Below the pieces are notes generated by a model, which saw only the letters and a list, made by a program, of their open reading frames with translations, did not search any database and had not been told where the DNA came from. This document shows, piece by piece, positions 1 through 13,200 of a DNA stretch of 64,000 bases. The stretch is from Rosellinia necatrix (lineage: Eukaryota; Ascomycota; Sordariomycetes; Xylariales; Xylariaceae): positions 3,224,001-3,288,000 of the forward strand of contig JAGYVD010000001.1 in the NCBI GenBank assembly GCA_021209875.1. Direction: 5' to 3'. A program made the position numbers and the translations under genes. Within the stretch, counting starts at the first letter, position 1. Each line of letters opens with the position of its first letter.

Positions 1-3000
1 CACGCAAAGATCCACATACCATGTAGAGTTATCTCGGCGTCATGAGACTGGGTCACAGCATCATCAACACCCCAGCATCCCTTACCTTTTCACCGTCTGA
101 TGCCCCATGTTATACCAGACATAATTGTCTTGGTCAGTGATTTCGCCGCCTGGAGCGGTTGTTACTGTTATTACGCAACGAAATTATTAGTCTATACTCC
201 ACCTTTTGTCGAGCTTTCATGCTATTGACAGCAACTGACTACTGTCTCACCGCCTCATTGCTTCGTTTAGGAATTCGGGTTTTAGCCATCTACGCCTGCG
301 ATCAGCGAGCAGACCACTTCAGGCCAAATCATAAGCACGAGTTAGGACGGAGCGCCTTACTATTGTAGTATCCCTACCCGAGCCCGCTACGCCTGACGTC
401 GTTGGTCAAACATTATACGTGTACATTCGTCTCGGAAAGTAGCCATTCGCACTATCTTCTACGTGTCAAATGCGTGTAATACACGGGGAAAGCCGGGAAT
501 GCATTTTCTACCAACGCTGCGGTTCCACGTCCGAAGTTACCGGCTTGTCACCCCATTCCCTGTCACGTTATGCAACCTAAACGTTTACTGGTACGCAACA
601 AAATTGCTATCCTCATTATGTTGCCATTGGCCCAATCTCATAACCTAAGTTTCTCGCTAAACCCGACGGGCCTAACTCGGGTGTCAATTAAATAGGTCTT
701 GGCACTTTGTAACGAAGGCCATTCATGTTCGAACTGTATCGGATAATGGCTTGCTACATGTGATCATCACCTCACACTAACCAAAGAGACAATCAATGAA
801 CTCAGGTTATCATGAGATAAAAGCCCGCGTCCCGTTAATCAGTCGAAGTTGAAATTGAATGCTCACCAACAAGTCCCCCTTCCGGTTTACGGCCGTGCGA
901 GATGTTATGAGCCATCGCCATAGATAATTGTGTAGCCGGCGCCTGGAATTGCATATGGGGAAAAACCAACTGCCAGGATATAAGAGCTGTTGACTCGAAT
1001 CGACTATTTAGGTAGGCAATGTATATTGTTCGCCTATTATCCAGTGACATTATATATGCCGTTCATACAAATAATGCATATATTGTGTCTGTCTATCCCT
1101 TTTTATCTCCGTCATGAATTTAAAGGTTTCCTCTCGCGTCATAACTTAAGGAATGATAAAATTTTCTTATTTAATGCAGGTTATCTAGTCGGCATGTCGT
1201 ATCAAAAAGGAAACAAAACAAGGGGGGGTGATGCGCTTGCGCATTTTGAGGTGAAGAGCAAAGTATCTGTCCACCATGCCCACAGCTCGCCCACTCGTTC
1301 TCGTCAAAGGTATTTTAAATAACCCGTTAAATTTCAGTCCACGGCAACGGCATTCCTGATTATATTTTAATACGTTATAATTAAGCAATTTTTGTTCATT
1401 TTAAAACAGAAAGAATGGTCTGGATGATACAATATCATAACGCTTCTATAAAAAAGCTTTTTTATGAACTATATTAACCATATGGGATATACTATTACCT
1501 CTGAATTTTAAAATTTACGTTACCAAAAGCCACCCGAACGTATAGATTTTCCAATATTCTTGGCATCGTGTTGAACCGCTAGGAAGAATATTTCCAGATA
1601 ATATCATATTGGGCTATTATTTTTGTGACTAAGTAATTGTCGGTTACGTCTCTGAAATGAGAGGATAGTTAATTAAGGTCTGTTGGACAGCTCGCGGGGA
1701 AATCGCACTCGCTATATATATACGGCAGAAGTGGGCGGGCTTCTAGAGTTAATAAACGGACCGATTCCCCTTAGGTAAGTGTTTGAGGTTTAATAGGATG
1801 CTCAACTGGTATCCGAATGTTCGAAAACCTAGACGGGTTCCGAAGATTTACATATACAGCCACGCGAGGAGTCTACTGGTTGCCATTACTGCAAAAGACT
1901 TGGCGGTATTATCAATCATTCCGACATATCCTCAAGAACATTTTTACGGTTAAAAGATTCTATTAATATTAAGCTGTGTAGTGGTGCGATTCCCGTCGAT
2001 AAAGTCATATTATAGATCAATGGAGCATATTATCCTAATATTACAGCGTATCTTTCATCGTTCAGAGTAACTTCTCGTCACAAACTATAGTGATATCCTG
2101 TCATAACGCTTGTTCATTTTATATTTTTAAGGTTTCAACTGTGAAGTTGCATAAGTATTTGCAGTCTATAAACCATCCAGCTTAGTCTTAATGTTATGCT
2201 TTTGCCTCACATAACGGTCGTGTCGCGACATAACACTAGACTTCCGCTCTGCCACAATGCCTACTTAGGTGTGTAGACCAGCACATCGCCATATATATAA
2301 TATATCGCATTGTCGCTACTATCATGTTATCTAGCTTATACGCCTGGCAGCTTCAACTACTTGTATACTAGCCATCTTAAACGAGCTTCTACGTCACGGA
2401 GCCCAATTGTGTCTATATAAGACTTGCAGATGATTAAGTGCCCGACTTGATAACTAACGCTTTACACTCGTAGTTGTTGTTTAGCTTCAGTATTATCACG
2501 GGTGTTGCGCTATAATTCTGTTTTAGTTACACACCGCCGGCGGCTAAGCAACGGTCTGTTAAAGAAGGAGTCGCTTTGTGACGTTGTGCCCCAAGACTGT
2601 GCCCTCACCCTAGGTTCAGGGCCAGTTTGAGTGCGCAAACGCAGCTTGAATGTGGAGTTGACTTGGATTGGAGGGGAGCTGGCGCCGGGGCCAACCTCGT
2701 TGGAACGAGTCGGTTGATCGGTGGTGTAGCCTTGCGGGAATGACAAGGTCATGAATTATGTGAGATCTGCGTTTAGACCGTAAACACTCACTCACGCGAT
2801 TAGTTAATTCCTTGACGTGCAAGGGAGGACAAGGACGACTGTGAGATATCCTAGCTAATGTAACGCACCCGAGCTACCTGTATCATGTCTCTTTTACTAA
2901 CCACCTTCCTAATTATATCTCCTTGTGGTAGATGCGGCGTAACCGGAGTAGGTAAGCACCCGTGGACGCGAGAGGCTCCATGAGCCCCCGCATCCAATAG

Positions 3001-3497
3001 AAAGATGCAGAAAGATGCAGAAGATGCAGCGGGACGGTAACAACGCGGGTAGGTGGGATGTTGGCCGACCTAGGCTGGAGTCCTGGGTAGGGGAATCGAT
3101 AGTCTGGCTTCCAAGCCACCTGACACAAACATTCTCGTTTGTGTGTATTAAGTCTGGCCAACAGTAGCTCATTCACCTCGCTGACCGAGTGTATTCTGCC
3201 CGTTCTGCCTCCCTATTCGACCAGATGGTTGTCAACATCACCTGCCCAGCTGCATCCGCACCGCATCTCTGCATATGTGTGGATCCTCGAGGGCCAATGG
3301 GACCCTAATCCCATCTATATCTATTCCATGTCTTCTCGTTTAGTCCTAGTATGTGTAGCTACATCGCGCTGGGGTAAGGGAAGGGGGAGAGGGAGAGGGA
3401 GAGAGGGGGGGGGGGGGGGAGCTATAAGTCAAAAGAGTCAGAGGCGACCCCTCATCGTTCTGTCAAAACTGAGCTTCATCTTTACGATTAAGCTAAC
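1..3497. other. Gene-poor stretch upstream of the methyltransferase
   Basis: I see no supportable gene here. Open frames on both strands are short (under about 120 codons) and lack domain-like sequence or splice-compatible neighbours. About 1320-2350 is visibly AT-rich with many TA steps. Small features include an imperfect tandem run of AGATGCAG units at about 3000-3031 and a purine tract ending in a long G run just before the methyltransferase. The AT-rich part could be mutated repeat DNA, but I recognise no transposon remnant. Confidence 0.5.
3373..3420. repeat. Purine tract ending in 15 consecutive G
   Basis: A strand-asymmetric G/A run of GGGAGA-like units ends in 15 G at 3405-3419. It lies about 80 bp upstream of the predicted methyltransferase start codon, so it is in the promoter or 5' UTR region. 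Such tracts often vary in length and can form non-B DNA. Any regulatory role is inference. Confidence 0.85.
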
Positions 3498-4697
3498 ATG
3501 ATTGAGCCCAGCGCGGTTGACCCGAGCACGGTTGACTCGAGTCGTACGAACTCGGATGGGTATCGCCTGGGACGCAGCTACATAGCCGCATCGAGGTATC
3601 CATCTCAGGGCCGAACACGTCCAGGTCTGTGCCAGACCTTTGCGAAGCCTCGCTGACCAAGTCCTTAGGTTGAATCTACAACACTTCATGTGGAAAGATG
3701 CCCAGAAATTCTTATTACATCCGACCATTCAGGCTGATCTCCGCCGCAAGCGAGAGTCAAGCCAAACTGGAAGCAAAGCGCCGATCCGTGTCGCCGATCT
3801 AGCAACTGGGACTGGGTAAGCAATACGTTAAGCCCTCCCGACATGGAGAGTGAGATGATAGGCGTTTAACATGGGATTATAGTTTATGGATATTTGACCT
3901 GGCCAAGTCCGCCGACGTCAGCGGTCTCGACATCCAGTACCACGGCTTCGATATCAGCAGGGCTTTATTTCCGCATGCTGGCTGGCTGCCGAAGAACGTG
4001 ATGCTATCCACGTCGAACTTGTTTGAAGATCCGCCAGAGGCTCTTCAGGGCCAGTTCGATGTCGTACACGTGCGCCTGATTTTATCGTTAATCCGCAGCG
4101 ATAGTCCGAAGCCGATCATCCAACATATCAAGAAGCTCCTGAGTCAGTGCTTTACAGCTCGCGGGTTCGAAAGGGGGGTGGTTGAGGGTGGCAAGAAGAA
4201 CGCTCGGCTAACATATAGGTATCTATAGAACCTGGCGGCTACTTGCAGTGGGACGAGCTGGATCCGTTTAGCCACTACGACGTATTGACTCCGGCTTCGG
4301 ATAGCAACCCTCCAAGCGTGACGGCCACGTTCCAGAGAATCAAGGAACTTGCGGATTGGAGGTACAGTTCTACCCTACCCCCTCACGTGGGAGACGGCGT
4401 CATTCTAATCTGCCTTGTCGCAGCTGGGTTGCCAAACTTCCCCAGACATTACTCGACGAAGGTTTCGACGAGGCCATCCAAGGCGCACATGAGCCAAGCT
4501 CCGAGATGTTCAAGGCTTGGACATACATGGACCTGTGTTCGGCTGAAGAGCTCAGCCTGCACTGGTATGGGCGAGATGACGAGGACGGCGAGAGTTGGAG
4601 ACGCCTCATTCCCAAAGCCTACGACGAGGCTGACGAGTCCACCGGTGCGATATTGAGAGTTCGCCCTACGGTGACGATAGCTAGGAAACAGCTTTGA
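3498..4697 (+). CDS. SAM-dependent methyltransferase, LaeA-like fungal family
   Basis: The five-exon model is join(3498..3595, 3669..3815, 3883..4142, 4229..4361, 4424..4697), giving 303 residues with all phases matching and a TGA stop. The N-terminus has the family pattern Y-x-LGR-x-Y-x-A-x-R-LNLQH, followed by LLHPTI. Class I SAM-binding motif I, VADLATGTG, is at about residues 74-82, and an FDVVHVR strand follows near residue 140. KPGGYLQWDE at about 169-178 is the usual post-motif segment. The length and order fit the fungal methyltransferases grouped with LaeA and with secondary-metabolite tailoring enzymes. The substrate cannot be told. Neighbouring DNA holds no biosynthetic gene, so it is either an orphan tailoring enzyme or a regulator-like methyltransferase. 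The reading frame is intact despite lying in a gene-poor region. The ATG at 3498 was chosen because it opens the frame leading into the conserved N-terminus. Confidence 0.85.
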
Positions 4698-7600
4698 TAG
4701 CCCACACCTGTAGAATTCTGACACTCTTCTTTTCGTATTATACACCTGCGCGTGCTATGGCTCCGCTCCCTAGAAAAGGCCGCGTTATGGTATTTAGCAT
4801 TTAAGATATCGAGGGTCTGTAGTTACGTAGAGTTTCATTGTTCATTGTAACGGGAGAGGCTCACCAGCCGCCCACGCATGGCAGTCCCGGACACAGGAGC
4901 CCCCCTTCCACGCAAGGTAATCTTTGCCGATTTACCCTATTTCAGTGAATCAACAGCATGGTAGAAACTGTGTATCTCGGTGTCATGACAGGCCGTAAAG
5001 AGAGCCTAGCTTGTACCGCCCGTTCGAGATTTGCCTCCTGAGGCTGAATACTCGCAATTGCGCGGAGTAAGGTTTTATACACCTACTCCATCACGATGAG
5101 AGTGAGGGATTGCCCTGCAGAAAATTACGAAAGTGCCTTGATAGGAGTGCGAACCAAAAACGCACTGCCACGACAGTTATAATATAGTGTAATATATGAG
5201 ATCCTACTATTAATCGTCAGCTCACACGATAACTTGATCCTATTGTTGTAACGTTTAGATAGCGCCGCCCGTGCCACTAGATCCATCTTGTTGTGTCCTA
5301 TGGAAGGATATTAGAAACCTATATCTTGACCCGCGCCTGCTCCCTAGTTTGATCTTATGCATGTATTATGGTGATAAGAGGGGGAGGGATGGTGAGGGGG
5401 CTTTACAGTATTACTGCCGCTGAGCCATGCTAATGATGCTAGCAGTACCACAGTCCTGAGTGCTACTAATTCTAGAAATAACATTAGGTCATTTCACAGG
5501 GAGCGAGGTTATTGCCCTCTAGGTAGTCGCCACCTATTCAGCTTATAAGATATGGTGTTCTAACCCCGTGGCCGGTCCAGAGCATGGCGACAATTAGGGG
5601 GAAGATGTAAGGCAATTCAGGTTTTTACCTACGGTGGCCGTGTCCGTTAATATTAGATCGCTCCTGCAGTAGCTTTGTAGCTTTAGCAGGGCGTTGTTGA
5701 AGTTTGGGCGCCTACTGCTTTTAATTGTCGAATAATACATATTTGATATATGGGCATGAAGCCATAAAAATCAAAAGCTCCAGCAGAAATATTGCTCGTA
5801 AAGGGGATCAGGCCATCCCGCTTATCAAAATTTTGTAATGGTGTACATTAAAGGGGGCATTATATTTCACCTTTGAAATCTTATTTTTATACTAGAGATA
5901 AAAATGAATAGAATTACAACCACCGGTTCCATATTGTACAAGTTTAGAAATTATTTATGACAGACTCTGATTTTTTTAGGTTAAACTTTATCCGAGATAG
6001 GGAGAAGGTTCGATAGTGTTACAAGAGTATTCAGGTAGATGCGGTCTAATGGGTTGACCTGTGAGTATTCCATCCCCTTCTGTCCTACGATTTTCGGACC
6101 GGGATGTTTCCTTCCAAAGGTGCCAGGCGAATGCTTTTAATCCAGTACCCCAATTGTGACGATACCTGCGTAAAACAAAATTCTGCAGGACTATTGTCAA
6201 TGGGGTATAAGATGCAAGCTACGTTGGCTGACGGATTGTCCATTTGCAACGTAGCTTTCATGTCACCATACTTGATTGTGAAGAAGCGGAAAAAAGTAGA
6301 CCGCAGTCAAACGAAACCCTTTTAACCGAGCGTTAGCCTTTCTAACCGAATGCGACTCGAGCTCCTGTAGTGTTCCTCGATATCATGGTAGGGAAAACCA
6401 TATTTATCAAGCCCTTCTAGGTTATGTAAGGGGTGCCACGACAGGGCTTTCCTCGTTGTTAGCGACAAACAGGACGCGCTCAGAAGCAACGCCATCAAGA
6501 TGCCCCAATAACATATTATCATTTATGTTCCCGGCTGAAGCAAAACAATTGGGATAAAAATAATATAGTTCATGGGTAAGCCTTGACTTCAGCTGAATCG
6601 TTACATACACGGCGGATAAAAGACAAGTATTCTCTACATTCACTCCAGTATGGTATTTAGCCCCGTCGAGGTCGACGATTACAGAGTAGGAATAGGGTTG
6701 GCGCAGTGATCATCAAGCAACAATAGCTTGTGCTGACTAGATTAGGGGTAGCAGCCCCCATTAGATAGCTACCTAACTTGCATAGCCCAGAACGCTATAA
6801 TGTTTATACAATTAATTTTTCTCACCAGTGTAAAGGTAAAATAAAAATGTAGCGCGTAGATCGGACCATACAGAATTTGTTATTCTAAAACCTGGGCCGG
6901 ATGCTCCGAGTCTGTAGCGGTCGTTGTTCAACACCATACCCCCTTTTCCCTGGCGGACTGCTATAATAACCTTTGCCTTAGGTAAGCTACTAGCTACAAT
7001 GCCAGCCTATCTCAATTCCCTTATACCCATAGGGCCACTGAGAGACACCTCCAAATCAATAGGTGGTTAATGCTCGGGGATGACCGCTCTAACACACAGG
7101 AGCATCGCCCGGCGGCGATGTCTAGCAGTAATGGGGATAGACATGACGGGCTCTACACCGACATGGAACCAGGGCAGGAGGACTATTCGTGACTAGAATA
7201 GACGCCTGAGGCGAATGAAGGCAGCCAGATGCAAATATTCGCAAAACCCGGCTCGGCATGGTATCAGGGCCGTAAATAGTAAGCTAGCCGAGGTAAAGGG
7301 ACATACCCACCGTCATTCTGCTACCAACATTGCACCAGACGCTATAGTTATCTCAACTTTTGGAATAGTAACACGTGTTTGGAAAAAAAAAAAAACCTGC
7401 TCTAGGCCCAGACGACGCTCACGGTGAACGGCGACTTGTTCGGCGAGGGAGCTAGCTGCATAGATAGACGGCGTGATCTTCCCCCTTCGTAGACGCCTAC
7501 CTGCCCTCCGCGCCACCGCCTCTCCACCTTCCACCAGCGCCCAACGCTGGCTCGTTTACAAAGCTTCGCATCAAGCGCGTTGCGCTGCTGCTCCGCGTTT

Positions 7601-8454
7601 CAGAGGCGGGGCTTGTTTTGCTCCGTTCAGTGTTCGCCGCCGCTCGCTAACCGCGGCCGGATTGGCGCGGGGCGGGGCACGGGGGAGGAGCTTGGTTTTC
7701 TTATCTTGCGAGGAGAAGGAGAAGGGAGGGGAAGGGAGAAGGGGGGTAAGTTGAGGGATGAGGATGAGGGAGAGGCGTTTTCCCGTATGCCATGCGGGCT
7801 TTTCACATCGGAGAGATGTGATGCAACTCGAAACATGAAACGCGAAACAAGTTTTCTATTCTGTAAATAGTAGGAAGACGTGCGGTTCGTGGCATCTGGG
7901 CCCTCGCGTGTGTTTTAGCCTCATGCACGGCGCGTCAACCTGCCCTACACCTATCCGCTCTGTCGTCCCAGCCCGCTCCGTCGCCCTATGCCCTCCATCT
8001 ATACATAGGCACCACGATACGGGCGGGGAGGAGGGGGCGTGCGGCGCGCATCCCTCTCTCGCGAATGCCTCCTCCGTGTCCCGCATCCCCGGCCTGGACA
8101 TGCAGATGCCTTGCCTCTCTGCCTGCCAACACCCCGGTCGCGCGGGCGGGCGGGCGAGGAGCGAAGCCGATCATGATGCCTGATCTTGCATACTGCAAAG
8201 CGGCGCCGAGGCCGAGGCCCCACGGGGACAAGGGAAGAGAGAGGGAAAAGGCGGCGAGGTTGATTTGAGATCTTGTGGCAAGACGAGGCGAGGCGAGGGG
8301 AGCCTGTCCCCGCTGCTACCTGCCCGACTGGGGCGCATTTCATCGCTCGGCAGATGAGTAGTGTAGGCAGGTCAGGTATTTGTCCCATGCCATGCCATGC
8401 CACACACACAGCCTTGTTTCATGGTAGCCACTTCGTGCTATTTCTATTCTTATT
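4698..8454. other. Non-coding stretch downstream of the methyltransferase
   Basis: No supportable gene is seen. About 5700-6000 and 6780-6900 are AT-rich. From about 7430 the base composition changes to GC-rich, with CT- and GA-rich runs at 7690-7770, and overlapping short frames arise on both strands. These GC-rich frames give low-complexity Arg/Pro/Ser-rich translations without recognisable domains, so I do not call them genes. Confidence 0.5.
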
Positions 8455-8541
8455 CACAGGGCCATCGACACAGGGTCATCGACACAGGGTCATCGACACA
8501 GGCCCATCGACACAGGCCCATCGACACAGGCCCATCGACAG
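8455..8541. repeat. 14-bp tandem minisatellite, about six copies
   Basis: A unit close to CATCGACACAGGNC repeats head to tail with 14-bp spacing. The two interior positions alternate between a GT and a CC form. Because 14 is not a multiple of three, the array shifts frame at each copy and is unlikely to be coding. It is followed at 8560-8595 by several overlapping GCTAGC/CTAGCTAG palindromes. Confidence 0.85.
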
Positions 8542-9596
8542 ACGGCCGTGGAAACAGGGTAGCTGCTAGCTAACCTAGCTAGCCTAGCTAGCTGCCTGGG
8601 TAATTAGGTGGCCATTGCCATTATCCGGTAGACCGCGGTGGAGTGATCGTTGCGTGGGTGATCGCAAGCCAAGGCTCGATGGCGATCTCATGGGGGTCCC
8701 TCCCTTCTAAGAATATGTACTAGTTTATTCCATAAACTCGTTGTGACGTCGTGGTCAATGAAGCACCTGTCTTGTTTCATCTGCACAAGACGTAGTAAAC
8801 GCACCAAACACACCAAACGATTGCAGAAACGAAACACCAACCAACTTTGTTACCTGATAAGTTGTCATTTTTCAGCTGGATAGGTACCTAGTCCAGCAGT
8901 CTCCAGCAGTCCCTCTCATGCGCAACACCAACAACACTCCTCCGCCCCCCTCCCTCCCCTTCGGTACATATTCTTCGTTTTGAACAGGGATCCGATTGCG
9001 TAGCTTGCGGTCTACGCCTCCCGAGACCGGACGCGCTTTTCTCTCTCTCTCTCTCGTCGAAAGCCTGAGCGTCGAGTTTGGGTAGCGGAACGAAGCGAGA
9101 GAGGGCTTGGGACACCAGCGCAAGACCTTTTTTATCGTTTACGCCGTACCCACGCGGTATTACGAGAGACCCAAAAGGACCAGCGCGCCCGACGTGTGTT
9201 CAAGTAACGTGCGTAAAGCCAAATTACGGTGGCGTGGGAGCAGCTGGGCGAACTGACTGTGGTCGCACACATCCGCGCGGGTGTTACTCGAAGCGGATAC
9301 CTGGTGCGTAGAGAGCTTCTGATTCGCTGCTACAAAATTGTTGGAATTGCAGCTCTGCACTGCGCTGTGCTGTGGGGTGGTGACCGGCCGGTGGCTGGAT
9401 GAATGAATAGTCGAGCGGACGAGCTGTACGGATTGGGATATCGGTGGCTGTTTGGCTGTTTGACTGTTTTCTGCGCCAAGGGCTAGGTGCTTAGGTAGGC
9501 AACTTACTTCCAACATTGTTTGTACCTTACATCTCTCCCCCAGCCTTCCCAACTAGTTCAGATCTAGGTGAAGTATATTCCGTGTATTTTACCCCT

Positions 9597-9640
9597 TTCT
9601 CCCTCTCCCCCCCCCCCTTTCCTCTTTCCCCTTTCTCGCC
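9597..9640. repeat. Polypyrimidine tract
   Basis: About 44 bases are almost purely C and T on the + strand, with a run of about 12 C in the middle. No gene start lies next to it that I can support. Confidence 0.8.
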
Positions 9641-10156
9641 CTGGTAGAGGGAGAACCACTGCCATCGTTTACCCGTTGAGGCAAATCCAGTGGAAGTGAG
9701 GACTTACATTACTCGACGCCGTTAAGTAATCTGTGACGTCGAAGCAGGGGTCAAGCAGCAGCAACTACCCTGTCGGAGAGGGGCATTTTGCACCAAATGC
9801 AGATAGGACGGCACACTATTGCATGCCGGCCCTGACCAGGACAAGGCTTTTCAGGTGATTAGGGTTCCTATCTATGTAAACAGGTACGGTCTGCATGATG
9901 CTGGCCCTGCATAGTAAACCTGGAGGTAGCTGGTCGCGTCTCGATGTAACTTCATCCGCTCATCGCTTCAGAGTACGTAATCGGATGGACCTATCATAAA
10001 CCGCCGTCACGGTATGCACCGCAACCGCACCTCTCTCCATTAGGTCTGGCGGATCACCATCCCTACCCCCACATGGCAACGACGTGGGAGACCGTCGGGA
10101 TAGGGAAACGGGATGCGAGGTGAGGAGGGAAGAGGCAAAGAAATACATAACTTGGC

Positions 10157-10201
10157 GTGTATGTATGTATGTATGTATGTATGTATGTATGTATGTATGT
10201 A

Positions 10202-10234
<33 letters not shown>
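10157..10234. repeat. Compound microsatellite (TATG)n then (TG)n
   Basis: About twelve TATG repeats pass directly into about thirteen TG repeats. The translated Met-Tyr-Val-Cys or His-Thr runs on the two strands are artefacts of the repeat. Confidence 0.95.
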
Positions 10235-10237
<3 letters not shown>

Positions 10238-13200
10238 AGGACTCACCAGATAAGCCACCTAAATCACAGACCTTGCAAGCGTGACGCAGATCGCGAGCAA
10301 ACAAGGGTGATATTTAGATAGGATTATGTACCCTCGGAATCGGGTTTAATCAGCTGTGACCGGATTTAATGGCCATTATTTCTTTGTTTCTTCGTTTCTT
10401 GGCAGGTGAGCCACAGAGCACCGCCGTGCTCCATTGCCCTTCACTTTCCCATCGAGACCAATATCAGCACCAGGGGTAAGCGACTAGGTGAGGATGATCA
10501 GAAAAGGGCCGTCTTTTGCTGAATGGCCAATGTAGGCTAGATTGCACGGTTGCGTTGATGCGAGTGCAGTCACGGCTAATGGGTCCCCTCATGCCTGCGA
10601 CCCTCAATCACGCCCATTTCTAAGTATAGAATTTGGCAGGGGTCCGCTAGAGGGGCGTTTTCTCCCATCGCTACACACGATACAACGTCGGACTGGTTGG
10701 GCTCGCTGCTCGACGGGTTGTACATGGTAGCTATCCAGTACTGCACTGGGGCTTTATCTGCTACGCCGCACATCGGCATCGGGCATTCGGGCGAGATTGA
10801 CATCCTTTGTGTTCTCCTGTGCAAGATGTTGTATGGCGTTGTGGCAGTGTTGTATGTAGTGTGTACAGTAGCCAGATAGCATACCGTGGTCGCTACGCCT
10901 ACGCTCACCCCCTACTCGAACCTGTTCTAGCTCTAAATACTGTTTGTGCATGGCCTTGTAAAATACCTATCTGGGGTTAACGAGAGAGGTTATCTCCCTG
11001 GACCGACTCGTCTAACTCGATCTAATGCATGGACTTTTCTTCTCCAGGAAAACGACTATTCTTGATTTCCCCTTAGGGGGTCACCTCATATTGACACGCT
11101 ACGCCCGCCGCGGGAGGCGTCTGGTACCAAAGCGACTGGCTGCGTATGGCGTTGGATCTGCTTGAGACCATCATTCCTGGGCTCCTTAGTGAGAATAGCT
11201 CGAGACGACAGGTTCCTGGAACGTATTGAGGCGCTGCCTTACCCATGTTCTCACGCAGACGAACTGACTACTCGAGGGTGTTTGATCAAGCCAAAATCCG
11301 TGCCTGTGCTGGTAAGGCATCGGTGATTTTAGAAACCTACATGTCACACGCCGGACGCTGAATATCTCGTGCCGTCTGTCGTGGGTATTTCTAAACTGGG
11401 AGAATCGCGAGCGAGGTCGACCATATTTCCTTTTCTTGCACATCATCTCGTAATGGCGATAAGCTCTTCCACCTTCTCCAGTCAGCAAAATGAAGCCAAT
11501 CCAGTATTATACCAGCTGTTTGTATTACGTGAGTTTAATGCAAAGAATGGGTGGGACTTTGGCGACATTAACGACCGCTTCGGAAATTCCAAACTGGGTC
11601 AGTGGAAACCAAGTGACGACAAGACTTAGTCCTGCACTAACTGCTGTAGAAGTTCGCATTAGCACGAAACTGAACTCATTCGATCCTAGAATAGAAAAAA
11701 AAAACGTAGAGCCATCCTAGGAGCGTGTCAGAAAGGCGCGGCATTTGACGAGTCCTCTCGTCTAGAACAGAGGGGTGCTGGGTTCCACAAGCGGAAAGAA
11801 CTGAAAATGGTAGTAACACAAAGACGAGAAACTATCTTATTCACTGGCGTCTGTAATTTCCTGGATGACTTGCCACGAATTCCAAGGTGTCGGTTGCGCT
11901 TGCGCCGTTACATTGACGCCGCGAGACTACAGGACGCATTCACTCCAGATCGCAAAACCTATCTGCCCCTGCGTCGCCGCCTCTAGCTTGCATATTACAA
12001 GTAGAGAGCTCCCCGCACCTTCGAAAGCTATCAGAGTAATTAGACATATGTAACCAGAAGAGATGTGGTGCTTCCTAGGACAAGAATAGAACAGTAGCAT
12101 ACCTGTCTTAGCTCTATCAAAAACCCCAAAAAAGCGAAAGAAATCACCAATAGCTATTCCATAATCAGGTACCAAGGTGTCTTGAGCTTGAGAGACCAAT
12201 AGCCGTTCGTTAGTGGGTAGAGGCCCAGCATAAATTTGCGGCGATGCATATTTGCAAGCCGTCTGTTATTCGACAGGCCATGCAACGCCACTCTCGTTGC
12301 TGGCGTAAACAAACATCATCGGGGATTGCTCCGATCAGGCAGTCGCTTGAGGTTCTAAGAACCCACAGTCGTTTAGATTTAGTCCTTTATCAACTGCTTT
12401 GGAGGCTGTGCCTGTAGGAATTCTGGAACGGTCTCTAGTCATGCGTCATCAAGTGGCAAGAGGGTGGTTTCTGCCCCCAAATTCATCTCGGCAATCGCAG
12501 GCATCACCACCAGGGCATCTATCTGGGCCTAGTGGTATTTGAGTGCGCCTGTAGCCTTGTAACAAGCGAATATAGGAATATGTGGTATATCTGCCATCTC
12601 ATGACTTTCCACGTTCGTGTGCATGGTAAGGGGTCGTCTGTAGAACACTAGGCGCATACGTAGTAGGTGGCGACAGGGACTCTCTGCTCCAGTTTCGCCG
12701 CTTAACTGTACCCGATTTCAATATTTCAGTCAATCAATATACACTAACGAGCTGTACATACTGATGACCTGGAGTATCGCGGCACCACACTACTCAAGTA
12801 GTCGTCATGACCATGGTTGGGTCTGACAATCCTGATTAGGTCGACAAGAGAAAAGTCCAGAACTATTTCGATGCAATTATAAAACATGCGATACCAGTGG
12901 CTCCGGGCGGGTTAGTTGAGCTGCATCGTCTATAAAGATCCATGCCAAAGGGAATGCCGTACACAAAAGAGGGTGGTTCAGCTATCCGCACCTTGTAGTG
13001 GGTAGAGTGGGCTGATAGGAGGGGGGTTGGTTTGTGCCCGCACGGCTTTTCTATTAAACTGCTCAAAATACAGCAACGTGATTTTTGTCGTATGTGCTGT
13101 CAGCAATGTTCGTATAGCCGACTCTTGACTGTCGACCGAGGTGCCCTAGTTACATAATACATGCGGGGGCACAGAAAAATGTGCGTGCGCACGGCTTCAT

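Noticed and set aside
7999..8409. Arg/Pro-rich minus-strand frame of 136 codons
   Set aside because: Low-complexity translation of GC-rich DNA, with overlapping frames of similar length on both strands.
10084..10304. Frames with Met-Tyr-Val-Cys or His-Thr repeats
   Set aside because: They are translations of the TATG/TG microsatellite.
11100..11260. Possible relic exon containing SDWLRMALDLLETIIPGLL
   Set aside because: Protein-like for about 30 residues, but it has no start, no homologous neighbour and soon reaches a stop. The support is too weak to annotate.
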